A stretch of DNA of 64,000 bases from the NCBI GenBank assembly GCA_030037895.1, contig JASHPW010000091.1:1-64000 (forward strand), read 5' to 3'. The DNA comes from Xanthobacteraceae bacterium (GTDB lineage: Bacteria > Pseudomonadota > Alphaproteobacteria > Rhizobiales > Xanthobacteraceae). A program made the position numbers and the translations under genes. Under the pieces are notes generated by a model that saw only the letters and a list, made by a program, of their open reading frames with translations, was not told the DNA's origin and did no database searches. Shown piece by piece: positions 1 through 8,718 of the stretch; position 1 is the first letter of the stretch; each line of letters begins with the position of its first letter.

Positions 1-1
1 C

Positions 2-1036
2 GGCCAGGACAGCGAGCGCGGCACCTTCTCGCAACGTCATTCCGTGCTGATCGACCAGGAGACCGAGCAGCGCTATACGCCGTTCAATCATCTGGCCGAA
101 GGACAGGCGCGCTTCGAGGTCGTCAATTCGATGCTCTCGGAAGAGGCCGTGCTCGGCTTCGAGTACGGCTACTCGCTCGCCGAGCCCAACGCCCTGACCA
201 TGTGGGAAGCCCAGTTCGGCGATTTCGCCAACGGCGCGCAGGTGGTGCTCGACCAATTCGTCTCGTCCGGCGAGCGCAAATGGCTGCGTATGTCGGGCCT
301 CGTCTGCCTTTTGCCGCACGGCTATGAAGGACAAGGACCCGAGCACTCGTCCGCGCGCCTGGAGCGGTTCCTGCAGATGTGCGCCGAGGACAACATGCAG
401 GTCGCCAACTGCACCACGCCGGCGAACTACTTCCACATCCTGCGCCGGCAGCTCAACCGCGACTTCCGCAAGCCGCTCGTCCTGATGACGCCGAAATCGC
501 TGCTGCGCCATCGCCGCGCCGTGTCGCGGCTCGACGAGATGGGGCCGAATACGACCTTCCACCGGCTGCTCTGGGACGACGCGCAGATGTCTCCCCCGCA
601 AGCGGGGGAGGGGAGGGAGGAGGCGATTAAGCTCGTCGCCGACGACAAGATTCGCCGGGTCGTCCTCTGCTCTGGAAAGGTCTATTTCGATCTCTACGAG
701 GAGCGCGAGAAACGCGGGATCGACGACATTTATCTGCTGCGCATCGAGCAGCTTTATCCGTTTCCGACCAAGGCGCTGATGACCGAGCTGTCGCGCTTCA
801 AAGCGGCCGAGATCGTCTGGTGCCAGGAAGAGCCGCGCAACATGGGAGCGTGGGTGTTCGTGGACATCTTCCTGGAATGGGTGCTCAACCAGATCGGCGC
901 CAAGAGCCGCCGCGCGCGCTATGCCGGCCGGCCGGCTTCGGCCTCGACGGCGGTCGGGCAGATGTCGCAGCATCTCGGCCAGCTCAAACGATTGCTTGAA
1001 GAGGCGCTGGGGCAGCGGACGACGGATAACAAATAG
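2..1036 (+). CDS. sucA: 2-oxoglutarate dehydrogenase E1 component, C-terminal part
   Basis: This is the thiamine-diphosphate E1 subunit of the 2-oxoglutarate dehydrogenase complex of the TCA cycle, which decarboxylates 2-oxoglutarate and passes the succinyl group to lipoyl-E2. The 5' end lies outside the window. The frame is open from base 2 and reads GQDSERGTFSQRHSVL, the conserved transketolase-like segment, so the GTG at 44 is internal. Conserved blocks follow: the EAQFGDFANGAQ stretch, LPHGYEGQGPEHSSAR, RRVVLCSGKVYFDLYEER and the C-terminal EEPRNMGAW segment. odhB follows 77 bases downstream. A short Pro/Gly-rich insertion encoded by a DNA palindrome interrupts the region between LLWDDAQ and LVADDKIRR. 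Confidence 0.97.
   Translation, partial: GQDSERGTFSQRHSVLIDQETEQRYTPFNHLAEGQARFEVVNSMLSEEAVLGFEYGYSLAEPNALTMWEAQFGDFANGAQVVLDQFVSSGERKWLRMSGLVCLLPHGYEGQGPEHSSARLERFLQMCAEDNMQVANCTTPANYFHILRRQLNRDFRKPLVLMTPKSLLRHRRAVSRLDEMGPNTTFHRLLWDDAQMSPPQAGEGREEAIKLVADDKIRRVVLCSGKVYFDLYEEREKRGIDDIYLLRIEQLYPFPTKALMTELSRFKAAEIVWCQEEPRNMGAWVFVDIFLEWVLNQIGAKSRRARYAGRPASASTAVGQMSQHLGQLKRLLEEALGQRTTDNK
586..625. repeat. Palindromic repeat inserted in frame within sucA
   Basis: The DNA has perfect 9-base arms, CTCCCCCGC at 591-599 and GCGGGGGAG at 602-610, followed by a G/A-rich run to about 625. It resembles the intergenic palindromes near 2980 and 55558, which have CCTCCCCCT / AGGGGGAGG arms. Here it is translated in frame as roughly MSPPQAGEGREEA, a low-complexity stretch in an otherwise conserved enzyme. 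Confidence 0.7.
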
Positions 1037-1113
1037 AATTTCTTTTTCCGTACTCTGTCGTCCGTCTTCCGTCGTCGCTTTGCTGACGGTCCTGCAAACG
1101 AGGAAACGAGGCC

Positions 1114-2373
1114 ATGGCTGAAATCCGCGTTCCCGCGCTCGGCGAATCGGTGACCGAAGCGACGATCGGCAAGTGGTTCAAGCAAGCCGGCGACGTGGTC
1201 GCGGTCGACGAGCCGCTGGTGGAGCTCGAGACCGACAAGGTGACGATCGAGGTGCCGGCGCCGGCTGCCGGCGTGCTCACCGATGTCGCGGTCAAGGACG
1301 GAGATACGGTCGCCGTCGGCGCGCTCCTCGGCGCCATCAAGGAAGGCGCCGGCGCGGTGCCGGCCGGCCGGCCCAATCAGAAAACCGAACGCGCGAAGGC
1401 GATCGATGCCGGGCCCGAGCAGCCGGTGTTGAAGGAGGCGCGTCCGCCGGTCGCCGCCAAGGTGGCGGCTGCGGAGTCGCCGCTGGCGCCGTCGGTGCGC
1501 AAACTCGCCGCCGAAACCGGCATGGATGTCGCGGCCGTGCCCGGCACCGGCAAGGACGGCCGCGTCACCAAGGGCGATATGCTCGCGGCGATCGAGCGCG
1601 CGGCGGCGCAGCCGACGCCGGTTGCCGCCTCGGCCGCCGTTCAGGCGCGGGCGCCCTCGCCGCCCGACGACGCCGCGCGCGAGGAGCGGGTGCGCATGAC
1701 GCGGCTGCGGGCGACCATCGCGCGCCGGCTCAAGGATGCGCAAAACACCGCCGCCATGCTCACGACCTTCAACGAGGTCGATATGACGCGGGTGATGGCG
1801 CTGCGCAGCCAGTACCGCGACTTGTTCGAGAAGAAGCACGGAACGAAGCTCGGCTTCATGGGCTTTTTCGTGCGCGCCTGCGTTGAGGCGCTCAAGGAAA
1901 TCCCCGCCGTCAACGCCGAGATCGACGGCACCGACATCGTCTACAAGAACTACTACCATATCGGCATCGCGGTCGGCACCGAGCGCGGCCTGGTCGTGCC
2001 GGTGGTGCGCGACTGCGATCTGAAATCGCTCGCCGAGATCGAGAAGGCGGTCGCCGATGCCGGCCGCCGCGCCCGCGACGGATCGCTCAAGATCGAGGAG
2101 CTGCAGGGCGGCACCTTCACCATCACCAACGGCGGCGTCTACGGCTCGCTGATGTCGACGCCGATCCTCAACGCGCCGCAATCCGGCATCCTCGGCATGC
2201 ACAAGATCGAGGAGCGGCCGATGGCGGTCAACGGCAAGATCGAAATTCGGCCGATGATGTACCTCGCGCTCTCTTATGACCACCGCCTCGTCGACGGCCG
2301 CGAGGCGGTGACGTTTTTGGTGCGGGTGAAGGAGTGCCTGGAGGACCCGGCGCGGCTGGTGCTGGATTTGTGA
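1114..2373 (+). CDS. odhB: Dihydrolipoyllysine-residue succinyltransferase (E2 of 2-oxoglutarate dehydrogenase)
   Basis: E2 core of the 2-oxoglutarate dehydrogenase complex, 419 residues; it transfers succinyl from lipoamide to CoA. Visible domains are an N-terminal lipoyl domain (about 1-76) with the lipoylated Lys in [12 protein letters not shown], an Ala/Pro linker, a peripheral subunit-binding domain (about 128-165, [12 protein letters not shown] then [14 protein letters not shown]), and the catalytic domain (about 190-419) ending with the HxxxDG motif as [13 protein letters not shown]. The ATG follows an AACGAGG ribosome site. It lies between sucA and lpd in the usual order, but two small genes now separate it from lpd. 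Confidence 0.97.
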   Translation: MAEIRVPALGESVTEATIGKWFKQAGDVVAVDEPLVELETDKVTIEVPAPAAGVLTDVAVKDGDTVAVGALLGAIKEGAGAVPAGRPNQKTERAKAIDAGPEQPVLKEARPPVAAKVAAAESPLAPSVRKLAAETGMDVAAVPGTGKDGRVTKGDMLAAIERAAAQPTPVAASAAVQARAPSPPDDAAREERVRMTRLRATIARRLKDAQNTAAMLTTFNEVDMTRVMALRSQYRDLFEKKHGTKLGFMGFFVRACVEALKEIPAVNAEIDGTDIVYKNYYHIGIAVGTERGLVVPVVRDCDLKSLAEIEKAVADAGRRARDGSLKIEELQGGTFTITNGGVYGSLMSTPILNAPQSGILGMHKIEERPMAVNGKIEIRPMMYLALSYDHRLVDGREAVTFLVRVKECLEDPARLVLDL

Positions 2374-2386
2374 TAGAATTATCTAC

Positions 2387-2638
2387 ATGGCAACTGTCGC
2401 CCGCTTCGATGGAATTAAAATTCAGTTTTACTGGGATGAACATCGGCCAGCGCACTTCCATGCCGAGTATGGGGAGTACCGTGCTCAAGTCGCCATCGAC
2501 AGCTTGAAGATTATCCAAGGCTATATACCTAACGCGCAGTTTCGAAAGGTGAGAGCATGGGCCAGATCGCGAAAAAGCCAACTGCTCGCCGCTTGGATGA
2601 GGTGCAGATCAGATCTTCACCCGGGCAAAATCGCGTGA
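2387..2638 (+). CDS. DUF4160 domain protein
   Basis: A small 83-residue protein starting MATVARFDGIKIQFYW, followed by the DEHRPAHFHAEYGEYRA stretch, the family signature (an aromatic-rich strand, then D-x-H-x-P-x-H-F-H). DUF4160 proteins are commonly encoded next to DUF2442 proteins, as here, and the pair has been suspected of being toxin-antitoxin-like; that role is not established. It starts 13 bases after odhB and overlaps the next gene by 4 bases. Its codon use is visibly AT-richer than odhB and lpd (attaaaattcagttttac), suggesting later acquisition. Confidence 0.8.
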   Translation: MATVARFDGIKIQFYWDEHRPAHFHAEYGEYRAQVAIDSLKIIQGYIPNAQFRKVRAWARSRKSQLLAAWMRCRSDLHPGKIA

Positions 2639-2934
2639 AGAAGCTGCCGCGCATCGTCTCGGCGATGTCTGTGATTCATGGCGTTCTAAAGATAGTCTGG
2701 AATGATGGATACGAAGGTGTTGTCGATCTTCGCCCAACGATCGCACGCGGAAGAATCTTCGCTTATCTGCAAAATCCCAAGAATTTCGCCAAAGTGCGCG
2801 TGAGCGATTACGGGCATTCTATAGAGTGGATAAACGAAAAAGGCGAAGAAATCGACTTTGGGGCGGATACGTTGCGAGCCAAGGCCGAGAATCAGGCAAG
2901 GCTCAATGAGGTTGCGTCAATCCTTCAATACTAA
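2635..2934 (+). CDS. DUF2442 domain protein
   Basis: Partner of the DUF4160 gene. I chose the GTG at 2635 because it overlaps the preceding TGA as GTGA, the pattern of translational coupling, and gives MKKLPRIVSAMSVIHGVLK, the normal beginning of DUF2442 proteins (99 residues). An upstream ATG at 2557 in the same frame would add an unrelated tail copied from the overlap. The core reads DGYEGVVDLRPTIARGRIF, then a repetitive strand with YGHSIEW and GEEIDFGADTL. DUF2442 proteins are proposed DNA-binding or antitoxin-like partners; no function is proven. Like its neighbour it is AT-richer than the flanking TCA-cycle genes. Confidence 0.75.
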   Translation: MKKLPRIVSAMSVIHGVLKIVWNDGYEGVVDLRPTIARGRIFAYLQNPKNFAKVRVSDYGHSIEWINEKGEEIDFGADTLRAKAENQARLNEVASILQY

Positions 2935-2979
2935 TCGCTTTATGAAGATGTTGGGAAGCTACGTCGGCAGTTCCATTTT

Positions 2980-3106
2980 CCTCCCCCTGAAAGGGGGAGG
3001 GTCGCCGAGCGGAGCGAGGCGGGGTGGGGGTTATCCGCGCGTCGTCGACCCCCATCTGGCTCGCCGCTGCCGCGGCTTGCCGCCCTCCTCCTTGCAGGGG
3101 GAGGAA
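2980..3106. repeat. Intergenic palindromic repeat block between the DUF2442 gene and lpd
   Basis: It contains a perfect hairpin with arms CCTCCCCCT (2980-2988) and AGGGGGAGG (2992-3000) around GAA. It continues with GCCGAGCGGAGCGAGGCGGG-type sequence and closes with a second C-rich/G-rich pair near 3084-3106. The same core recurs at 55558-55578. This is a dispersed REP-like element; no coding potential is credible. Confidence 0.75.
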
Positions 3107-3121
3107 TAAGCGGAGCAGGCA

Positions 3122-4528
3122 ATGGCTCAATACGACCTCATCGTCATCGGCAGCGGCCCCGGCGGCTATGTCTGCGCCATCCGCGCGGCGCAGCTCGGGT
3201 TGAAAACGGCGGTGGTGGAGAAGCGCGCGACCTTCGGCGGCACCTGCCTCAATGTCGGCTGCATCCCCTCGAAGGCGATGCTGCACGCCTCGGAGCTTTA
3301 TGAACAGGCCGGCCACGGCTTTGCGCAGATGGGGATCAAAGTCGGCAAGCCGAGCGTCGATCTTGCCGCGCTCATCAAGTACAAGGAGCAGAATGTCGAC
3401 AGCAACGTCAAGGGCGTCGAGTTCTTGTTCAAGAAGAACAAGATCGAAACGTTTCACGGCGCCGGCTCGATCGTCGCGCCCGGCAAGGTCGAGGTGAAGA
3501 GCGCGGACGGCAAGGCGCAGACGCTGGAAAGCAAGAATATCGTCGTCGCCACCGGCTCGGATGTTGCGCGCCTTCCCGGCATCGACATCGACGAGACGCG
3601 CATCGTGTCCTCGACCGGCGCGCTCGAATTCGCCAAGGTGCCGCAGAAGCTGCTCGTCGTTGGCGCCGGCATCATCGGGCTGGAGCTTGGCTCAGTATGG
3701 CGGCGGCTCGGCGCCGAGGTGACGATCGTCGAGTTTCTCGATCACATCTTGCCCGGCATCGACGGCGAGGTGGCGCGCCAGTTCCAGCGCATTCAGCAGA
3801 AGCAGGGCATTGCCTTCAGGCTCTCCTCGAAAGTCACCGGCGTGGACGCTTCCGGCAAGGCGCTCAAGGTCAAGGTCGAGCCCGCCGGCGGCGGCAGTGC
3901 GGCGGAGACGGTGGAGGCGGATATCGTGCTCATAGCGATCGGCCGCGTGCCTTACACCGAAGGCCTCGGCCTCGATGCGGTCGGCGTGAGACGGGACAAT
4001 CGCGGCCGCATCGTCGTCGATCCGCATTTCCGCACCAACGTCGCCGGCGTCTACGCCATCGGCGACGCCATTGCCGGCCCGATGCTCGCGCACAAGGCGG
4101 AAGAGGAGGGCGTCGCGGTCGCGGAAATTCTCGCCGGGCAGGCCGGCCACGTGAACTACGAGGTCATTCCGAACGTCGTCTACACGTTCCCGGAAATCGC
4201 CTGCGTCGGCAGGAGCGAAGAGGAGCTGAAAGAGGCCGGCATGGCCTACAATGTCGGCAAATTCCCCTTCGCCGCCAACAGCCGCGCCCGGGTGAACCTC
4301 GCGACCGACGGGTTCGTCAAAATATTGGCCGACGCCAAGACCGATCGCGTGCTCGGCGTGCACATCCTCGGACCCGACGCCGAAACGATGATCGCGGAAG
4401 CGGCGATCGCCATGGAGTTCGGCGCTTCCGCCGAGGATATCGCGCGCACCTGCCACGCCCATCCGACGCTGACCGAAGCGCTGAAGGAAGCGGCGCTGGC
4501 GGTCGCCAAGCGCGCGATCAATTTCTGA
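3122..4528 (+). CDS. lpd: Dihydrolipoyl dehydrogenase (E3)
   Basis: Flavoprotein E3 of the 2-oxoacid dehydrogenase complexes, 468 residues; it reoxidises dihydrolipoamide with NAD+. It shows the N-terminal FAD-binding GSGPGGYVCAIRAAQLG, the redox disulfide in GGTCLNVGCIPSK, the NAD-binding GAGIIGLELGSVW near residue 180, the second FAD contact YAIGDAIAGPMLAHKAEEEG, and the C-terminal HAHPTLTEALKEA holding the catalytic His-Glu pair. It is the last gene of the sucA-odhB-lpd group. The spacer before it carries palindromic repeats, and its ribosome site (GGAG, bases 3113-3116) lies just after them. Confidence 0.97.
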   Translation: MAQYDLIVIGSGPGGYVCAIRAAQLGLKTAVVEKRATFGGTCLNVGCIPSKAMLHASELYEQAGHGFAQMGIKVGKPSVDLAALIKYKEQNVDSNVKGVEFLFKKNKIETFHGAGSIVAPGKVEVKSADGKAQTLESKNIVVATGSDVARLPGIDIDETRIVSSTGALEFAKVPQKLLVVGAGIIGLELGSVWRRLGAEVTIVEFLDHILPGIDGEVARQFQRIQQKQGIAFRLSSKVTGVDASGKALKVKVEPAGGGSAAETVEADIVLIAIGRVPYTEGLGLDAVGVRRDNRGRIVVDPHFRTNVAGVYAIGDAIAGPMLAHKAEEEGVAVAEILAGQAGHVNYEVIPNVVYTFPEIACVGRSEEELKEAGMAYNVGKFPFAANSRARVNLATDGFVKILADAKTDRVLGVHILGPDAETMIAEAAIAMEFGASAEDIARTCHAHPTLTEALKEAALAVAKRAINF

Positions 4529-4560
4529 GACACCGGCGACGCGGGTCGTGACGCGCGCCG

Positions 4561-6033
4561 TCATTCAACGACGATCTTGACCTCGTCGCCGGTCTTCAGC
4601 TTCTCGCCCGGCTCGAGTCCGTTGAGCACGCGGAAGCGCTCCAATTGACGGTCGGTAACGGCCATTCGGCTCGCCAGCTTATCGACCGTTTCGCCGGGTC
4701 CGACGGTCACCACCTGCAGGCGCAGCGGCTTGGCGGCCTCGATCTCGGCAAGGCTCATGCGGCGGAACGTGCCGACCGACTCGCGGAAGATGCGGTCGAC
4801 CTCGGGCGTGCGATGCTTGGCGGCAAAGATGAAGCGGTAGACGTCGCTGCCGAAGCGGATGGCGTAGAGCCGGAAGTCCCATTGGTCGCCCTTGGCGGCG
4901 GCGGTGGCGGCGGGAAAGCCGTTGATGGTGATGTCTTCGACGGTGGCGGGGTCGATATTCTCAATCCAACCGGAGGTGAGATAGGCCGCGAGCGTTTGCT
5001 CGGCGGGAACGCGTACCACGTCGAGACGCAGCGCCTGGCCGCCGCCACGTTTGACGCCGAGCACGGCTTGCGCCGTGTTGTCGAGCGTGAAGCCTTCGGG
5101 CGCGGTGAAGGTGAAGCCCAGCCGCGGATGCAGGAAGCGGCGGCCGCGCACGAAGCCTTCGCTCGGGTCCTCGCCGAACACGATGCCGTCGATGCCGGCG
5201 AGATAGGCATCCTTGTCGCGCGCGCCGCTGCGGGCCGGGGCGCCGTACTGACGGGCGTTGGCGAGCGCATTGGTGATCCGCTCCGGAGTCGCCGGATGCG
5301 AGGACAAAAAGTCCGGCGCGCGCGGATTGATGGCGCCATTTTGCTGCGGCTTGAGCGCGGAATTGTGCTCCATCGAGGTGAGGAATCGGACCGCGCCATA
5401 GGGGTCGTAGCCGGCGCGCGCGGCGATGCCGATGCCGATGGCGTCCGCCTCGAACTCCTGGGCGCGCGAGAAGCTGGCGAGCGCGAGCTTCGACTTGGCG
5501 AGCGCCAGCGCGCCCTCTTGCGGATCGGTGATGACGTCGGTGACCACGCGGTTCACCAGCGCGGTCTGGCGCGCCTGCTCCTCGCGGATCGCGGCGTGGC
5601 GCGCGATCACATGCCCCATTTCGTGGGCGAGCACGGAGGCAAGTTCGGATTCGTCATTGGCTAGGGCGATGAGGCCGCGCGTGACGTAAAGCTGACCCGA
5701 GGGCAGGGCGAAGGCGTTGATTGCCTGCGAATTGAGCATGGTGACCTTGTAATGCAGGTCGGGCCGCTCGGACGCCGCAACCAGGCGATCGACGGTGCGC
5801 TCGATCATGCTCTGCAGTCGGGGATCGTTATAGACGCCGCCATAGGCGGCGAGGATGCGCTGATGCTCACGCAGCGCCGCCGGAGACATGGCGGCTTCCG
5901 CTTCCGCGGACTTGGCCGGTGCCGGCAGCGAAGCCTGCGTCGCCATGGGCGGAGGCGCCCCGGCGCAGGCCGCAAGAATAAGCGCGGCCACGGCGACGCC
6001 CGCATGGGCAAGCCGAACGCGCACCGTCCCCAT
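4561..6033 (-). CDS. M48 family metalloprotease lipoprotein with C-terminal LysM-like domain
   Basis: A zinc metalloprotease probably anchored to the inner face of the outer membrane, about 490 residues. The start at 6033 gives a lipoprotein signal with lipobox LILAAC (Cys 23). The zinc motif is LAHEMGHVIARH (His137, Glu138, His141), with the third ligand in FSRAQEFEADAIG. The C-terminus (PGETVDKLASRMAV...GEKLKTGDEVKI) looks like a LysM fold. The architecture resembles BepA/YfgC-type outer-membrane quality-control proteases, but there is no TPR region, so equivalence is only inferred. It converges with lpd. A GTG 18 bases upstream is an alternative start. Confidence 0.88.
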   Translation of the reverse strand: MGTVRVRLAHAGVAVAALILAACAGAPPPMATQASLPAPAKSAEAEAAMSPAALREHQRILAAYGGVYNDPRLQSMIERTVDRLVAASERPDLHYKVTMLNSQAINAFALPSGQLYVTRGLIALANDESELASVLAHEMGHVIARHAAIREEQARQTALVNRVVTDVITDPQEGALALAKSKLALASFSRAQEFEADAIGIGIAARAGYDPYGAVRFLTSMEHNSALKPQQNGAINPRAPDFLSSHPATPERITNALANARQYGAPARSGARDKDAYLAGIDGIVFGEDPSEGFVRGRRFLHPRLGFTFTAPEGFTLDNTAQAVLGVKRGGGQALRLDVVRVPAEQTLAAYLTSGWIENIDPATVEDITINGFPAATAAAKGDQWDFRLYAIRFGSDVYRFIFAAKHRTPEVDRIFRESVGTFRRMSLAEIEAAKPLRLQVVTVGPGETVDKLASRMAVTDRQLERFRVLNGLEPGEKLKTGDEVKIVVE

Positions 6034-6079
6034 GACCCCCGATTTGATCACCGTCTTACCCGTCCATCGCTCGCGGCAA

Positions 6080-6919
6080 TCACTCGCGGTCGATCAGCTC
6101 GATCTGCTCCGGGCGTGCCGCCTCGATCCACGGCCCGCCGCGCTCCTCGATCCATCCGCGCACCCGGACGCGCCGGCCCGCGAGCCTTTTCGGCTCGAGG
6201 CCCGCCGCCGTGAAGTTACGCGCGTTTCGCTTCAGGATCGTAACAGTGAAGTCCTCGGTCCACCGCCGCCCGAAATTCACATAGATTGTGGCGCCGCTTT
6301 CGCGCACCGACACCACCTTGCCCTCGACCAACGCGAAGCGGCCTCGCTCGGCCAGCACTTCGGCGGGGTTGGCGGCGTCGAGCAAGTCATAATACGAATT
6401 GGACCACAGGCCAAGCTTGGCCTCCCGCGCGGCGTTTTCGCGGCCGAGGAGTTCCGTGGCGCAGGCGCGATTGCCGACCCGGGTGCCGACGCGGGCAAGG
6501 CCGGCGGCGATCAGATCGGCCTCGACGGAACGCCCCCCGTCGCGCGGCGTGGCGGCGTAGGCCACGATCCGCCCGTAGCGATCGGTCGGAATCTCCGCGC
6601 GCCTGAGCACGATCTCGGCACCGGCGAGGAGCGCGGCAAGGCCGTCCTTCGCCGCCATGCCGCCCGGCGCAGCGTCCGTTTCCTGCGGCGCCGGCAGCGG
6701 TGGAACTTCGATCGCGGCGAGGCGGACCTCGCGGCCGTCGTCGAGCACGAAGGTGCGGCCGTCGATGACGCGGCGCGCGGTGCCGCGTGCGATCTCATCG
6801 CCGCCGCACGAGGTTGCGCGCTCCGGCTCGCTCTGCGCACCGGCGCAGAGACATCCGCACAGGATCGCGAATTGGGCCGCCAGTGCCGCAGCCAATACCC
6901 CATCCCGCCCGCCGATCAT
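6080..6919 (-). CDS. Exported thermonuclease-like (SNase/OB-fold) protein
   Basis: A 279-residue protein with an N-terminal hydrophobic signal (AALAAQFAILCGCLCAGAQS) and an SNase-like OB domain: RRVIDGRTFVLDDGREVRLA, then the DRYGRIVAY strand and the AGLARVG segment. The Arg residues corresponding to Arg35 and Arg87 of staphylococcal nuclease can be placed (VRLA, DRYGR). The position of the general base Glu43 reads IEVPPLP, with no Glu after the Pro. A second small OB-like stretch follows (GKVVSVRESGATIYVNFG). It may bind nucleic acid without cutting, or use another base. It lies 46 bases downstream of the M48 protease gene's start region, on the same strand. Confidence 0.78.
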   Translation of the reverse strand: MIGGRDGVLAAALAAQFAILCGCLCAGAQSEPERATSCGGDEIARGTARRVIDGRTFVLDDGREVRLAAIEVPPLPAPQETDAAPGGMAAKDGLAALLAGAEIVLRRAEIPTDRYGRIVAYAATPRDGGRSVEADLIAAGLARVGTRVGNRACATELLGRENAAREAKLGLWSNSYYDLLDAANPAEVLAERGRFALVEGKVVSVRESGATIYVNFGRRWTEDFTVTILKRNARNFTAAGLEPKRLAGRRVRVRGWIEERGGPWIEAARPEQIELIDRE

Positions 6920-7080
6920 CGGCGTCGAGCGAAGGGCCGGAATGCGGCGGCACTGCGGCGGCGTCCGGCGCGTACCTCTCCCCGCCGCTGAGGAGAAGAG
7001 AGAAGCAACATGAGAGATTCGTTCCTTCAGCCCGCTTTACGCTTTATTGCGCCGGCTCGGGCTCCTTTCCCGGTCTCCGC

Positions 7081-8025
7081 CTATGCGGTTCTTTTCCCCG
7101 GGATCGGCAGCAGCATGGCCTTCCGGCCATCGATCTTCTTGCGGCCCTTCTTGGCAGGTGTGGCGCGCGCGCCTCGCACCACGCTCCGGAAGGCCGCCGC
7201 AAGCGCGGCAAGCGCATCGCGCGGCCGGCCGTCCTTGACCCTTGTGTGCAGCAAAACCGGCAAGCGCGGTAAGTCGGGAAGCCCGAGCTTGGGACCTACG
7301 TCAATTGCGCCGAACGGCAGCATGCGCGGCGCCAACGCGGCAACGCCGAGCCCGGCCGTGACGGCTGCAGCGACCGCAGCAACGCCGCCGCCGACGAAAA
7401 TTTCCGTCCAGGGGACACCTGCCGCATCGAGAAGCTTGGCGGCCATCGCACGCACACCACACGGCTCGGCCAGTGTGGCAACCGGCAGCGGCTCGCCCGC
7501 GCGATGCCGCCAGCTTGGCGCTGCGAACCAGCCGAATTTTTCCTCGGTCAGAATTTCTCCGTCGCTCCGCCCGTTATGCAGGCGGACGATCACCGTGTCG
7601 AGTTCGCGCCGGTCGAAGCTTTGAATGAGGTCGCCCGACGATCCGATCCGGATGTCGATCAATAGCTGCGGGTCTTGCGCGTTCATGCGCGCGATCAACG
7701 CCGGGAGCTCCGGCCCCGCAACATGGTCGCTGATGCCGATGGTAAGGCGCTGCCGGGTCCCGGCAAATTCGGCAAGCGCGCGATCCTGTGCCTCCAGGAG
7801 TTCGCGCGCGTGTTCGAGGAAGGCTGCGCCGCGCGCCGAAAGCCGCACGTACCGGGGCGTCCGCTCGACGAGCCGGCAGCCGAGCCTCGCTTCGAGCCGC
7901 TTCAGCTTGAGGCTGATTGCGGCTTGCGTCGTCCGCATCGCTTCGGCCGCGCGGGTGAAGCTGTCGAGTTCGGCGATGCACACGAAAGCCGCAATGGCAT
8001 CCAGGTCGAGCGGGCGTTCAATCAT
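7081..8025 (-). CDS. LysR-family regulator with a Ku-like C-terminal tail
   Basis: A 314-residue LysR regulator. The N-terminal winged helix-turn-helix (about 8-65) reads AFVCIAELDSFTRAAEAM, then TTQAAISLKLKRLEARLG; a periplasmic-binding-like effector domain follows. It is transcribed away from a tautomerase gene, 94 bases apart, and is the obvious candidate regulator of it. Odd feature: the last 27 residues begin ATPAKKGRKKIDGRKAMLLP and are not LysR sequence. They match the tail of the nearby Ku protein (APAKKGRKKIEGQKEMLLP), and the DNA is also alike (7084-7164 versus 8806-8868). A natural LysR end would fall near residue 285. Confidence 0.9.
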   Translation of the reverse strand: MIERPLDLDAIAAFVCIAELDSFTRAAEAMRTTQAAISLKLKRLEARLGCRLVERTPRYVRLSARGAAFLEHARELLEAQDRALAEFAGTRQRLTIGISDHVAGPELPALIARMNAQDPQLLIDIRIGSSGDLIQSFDRRELDTVIVRLHNGRSDGEILTEEKFGWFAAPSWRHRAGEPLPVATLAEPCGVRAMAAKLLDAAGVPWTEIFVGGGVAAVAAAVTAGLGVAALAPRMLPFGAIDVGPKLGLPDLPRLPVLLHTRVKDGRPRDALAALAAAFRSVVRGARATPAKKGRKKIDGRKAMLLPIPGKRTA

Positions 8026-8119
8026 TTCTATACATTATCGCTGATATCAATATCCATAGCATACCAAAATAGCCGGACGGCATCTAATGTAAAGCCAGGA
8101 CAAAATGAAAGGACCCGCG

Positions 8120-8500
8120 ATGCCGCTCCTTCACATCTCGCTGCGCGCCGGAAAGCCGCAAGCCTACCGCCAGGCAATCTTCGACAGCCTTTACCGCGCG
8201 ATGCGGGAAACATTCAACGTGCCCGAAGACGACCAGTTCATGACCATCACGGAGCATGACGTCGCGAACTTCCGCTACAGCGCGTCTTATCTTGACATCG
8301 CCCGAAGCGACGATCTCGTGCTGATCCAGATCGCCGCGAACAACACCCGCACCGTGGAACAGAAGAAAGCGCTGTTCCGGCGGATTGCGGAGTTGCTCGG
8401 CAAAAGCCCCGGCATCCGGCCGGAGGACGTGTTCGTGAACCTAGTAGAAGTGGCGAAAGAGAATTGGTCCTTCGGCCACGGCCTCGCGCAATACGCTTGA
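8120..8500 (+). CDS. Tautomerase-superfamily protein (first copy)
   Basis: 126 residues. I chose the ATG at 8120, not the upstream ATG at 8105, because it places Pro right after Met (MPLLHISLRAGKP); tautomerases use an N-terminal Pro as general base. The body reads RETFNVPEDDQFMTITEHD, NNTRTVEQKKALFRRIAELL and FVNLVEVAKENWSFGHG, typical of the larger single-chain tautomerases. The substrate is unknown. A close paralogue of identical length lies at 24699-25079, also divergent from a LysR gene. The spacer to LysR (8026-8119) is AT-rich and contains GATATCAATATC, a possible regulator site. Confidence 0.85.
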   Translation: MPLLHISLRAGKPQAYRQAIFDSLYRAMRETFNVPEDDQFMTITEHDVANFRYSASYLDIARSDDLVLIQIAANNTRTVEQKKALFRRIAELLGKSPGIRPEDVFVNLVEVAKENWSFGHGLAQYA

Positions 8501-8626
8501 GGCGATGTCATGTTCGCGCTTGTCGCGGGCAACCGCGTCTTTGGTGCGGGCATTCGCCAAGTCGTGGATGGCCGAGAGAAGCCCGGCTATGACGAATCAT
8601 ACGAAAGCCGCGACGAAACGTAACCC

Positions 8627-8665
8627 GTCATCCTGAGGAGCGAGCGAAGCGAGCCTCGAAGGATG
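8627..8665. repeat. Intergenic palindromic repeat (CATCCTGAGGAGC...AGGATG)
   Basis: A short element with arms CATCCT (8629-8634) and AGGATG (8660-8665) enclosing GAGGAGCGAGCGAAGCGAGC. This sequence type is a familiar dispersed intergenic element in Bradyrhizobium-like genomes. It lies between the tautomerase and ku genes. Confidence 0.65.
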
Positions 8666-8718
8666 AAGGCCGAAGCGCCGAGGCCGCCGCCCTAAAGCGG
8701 TGCGGTGGTCCTTGAGAA

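Noticed and set aside
919-2283. 454-residue open frame on the minus strand over odhB
   Set aside because: It is antisense to a clearly conserved E2 gene, its composition is Arg/His/Asp-rich as expected for a mirrored high-GC frame, and it has no domain or ribosome site.
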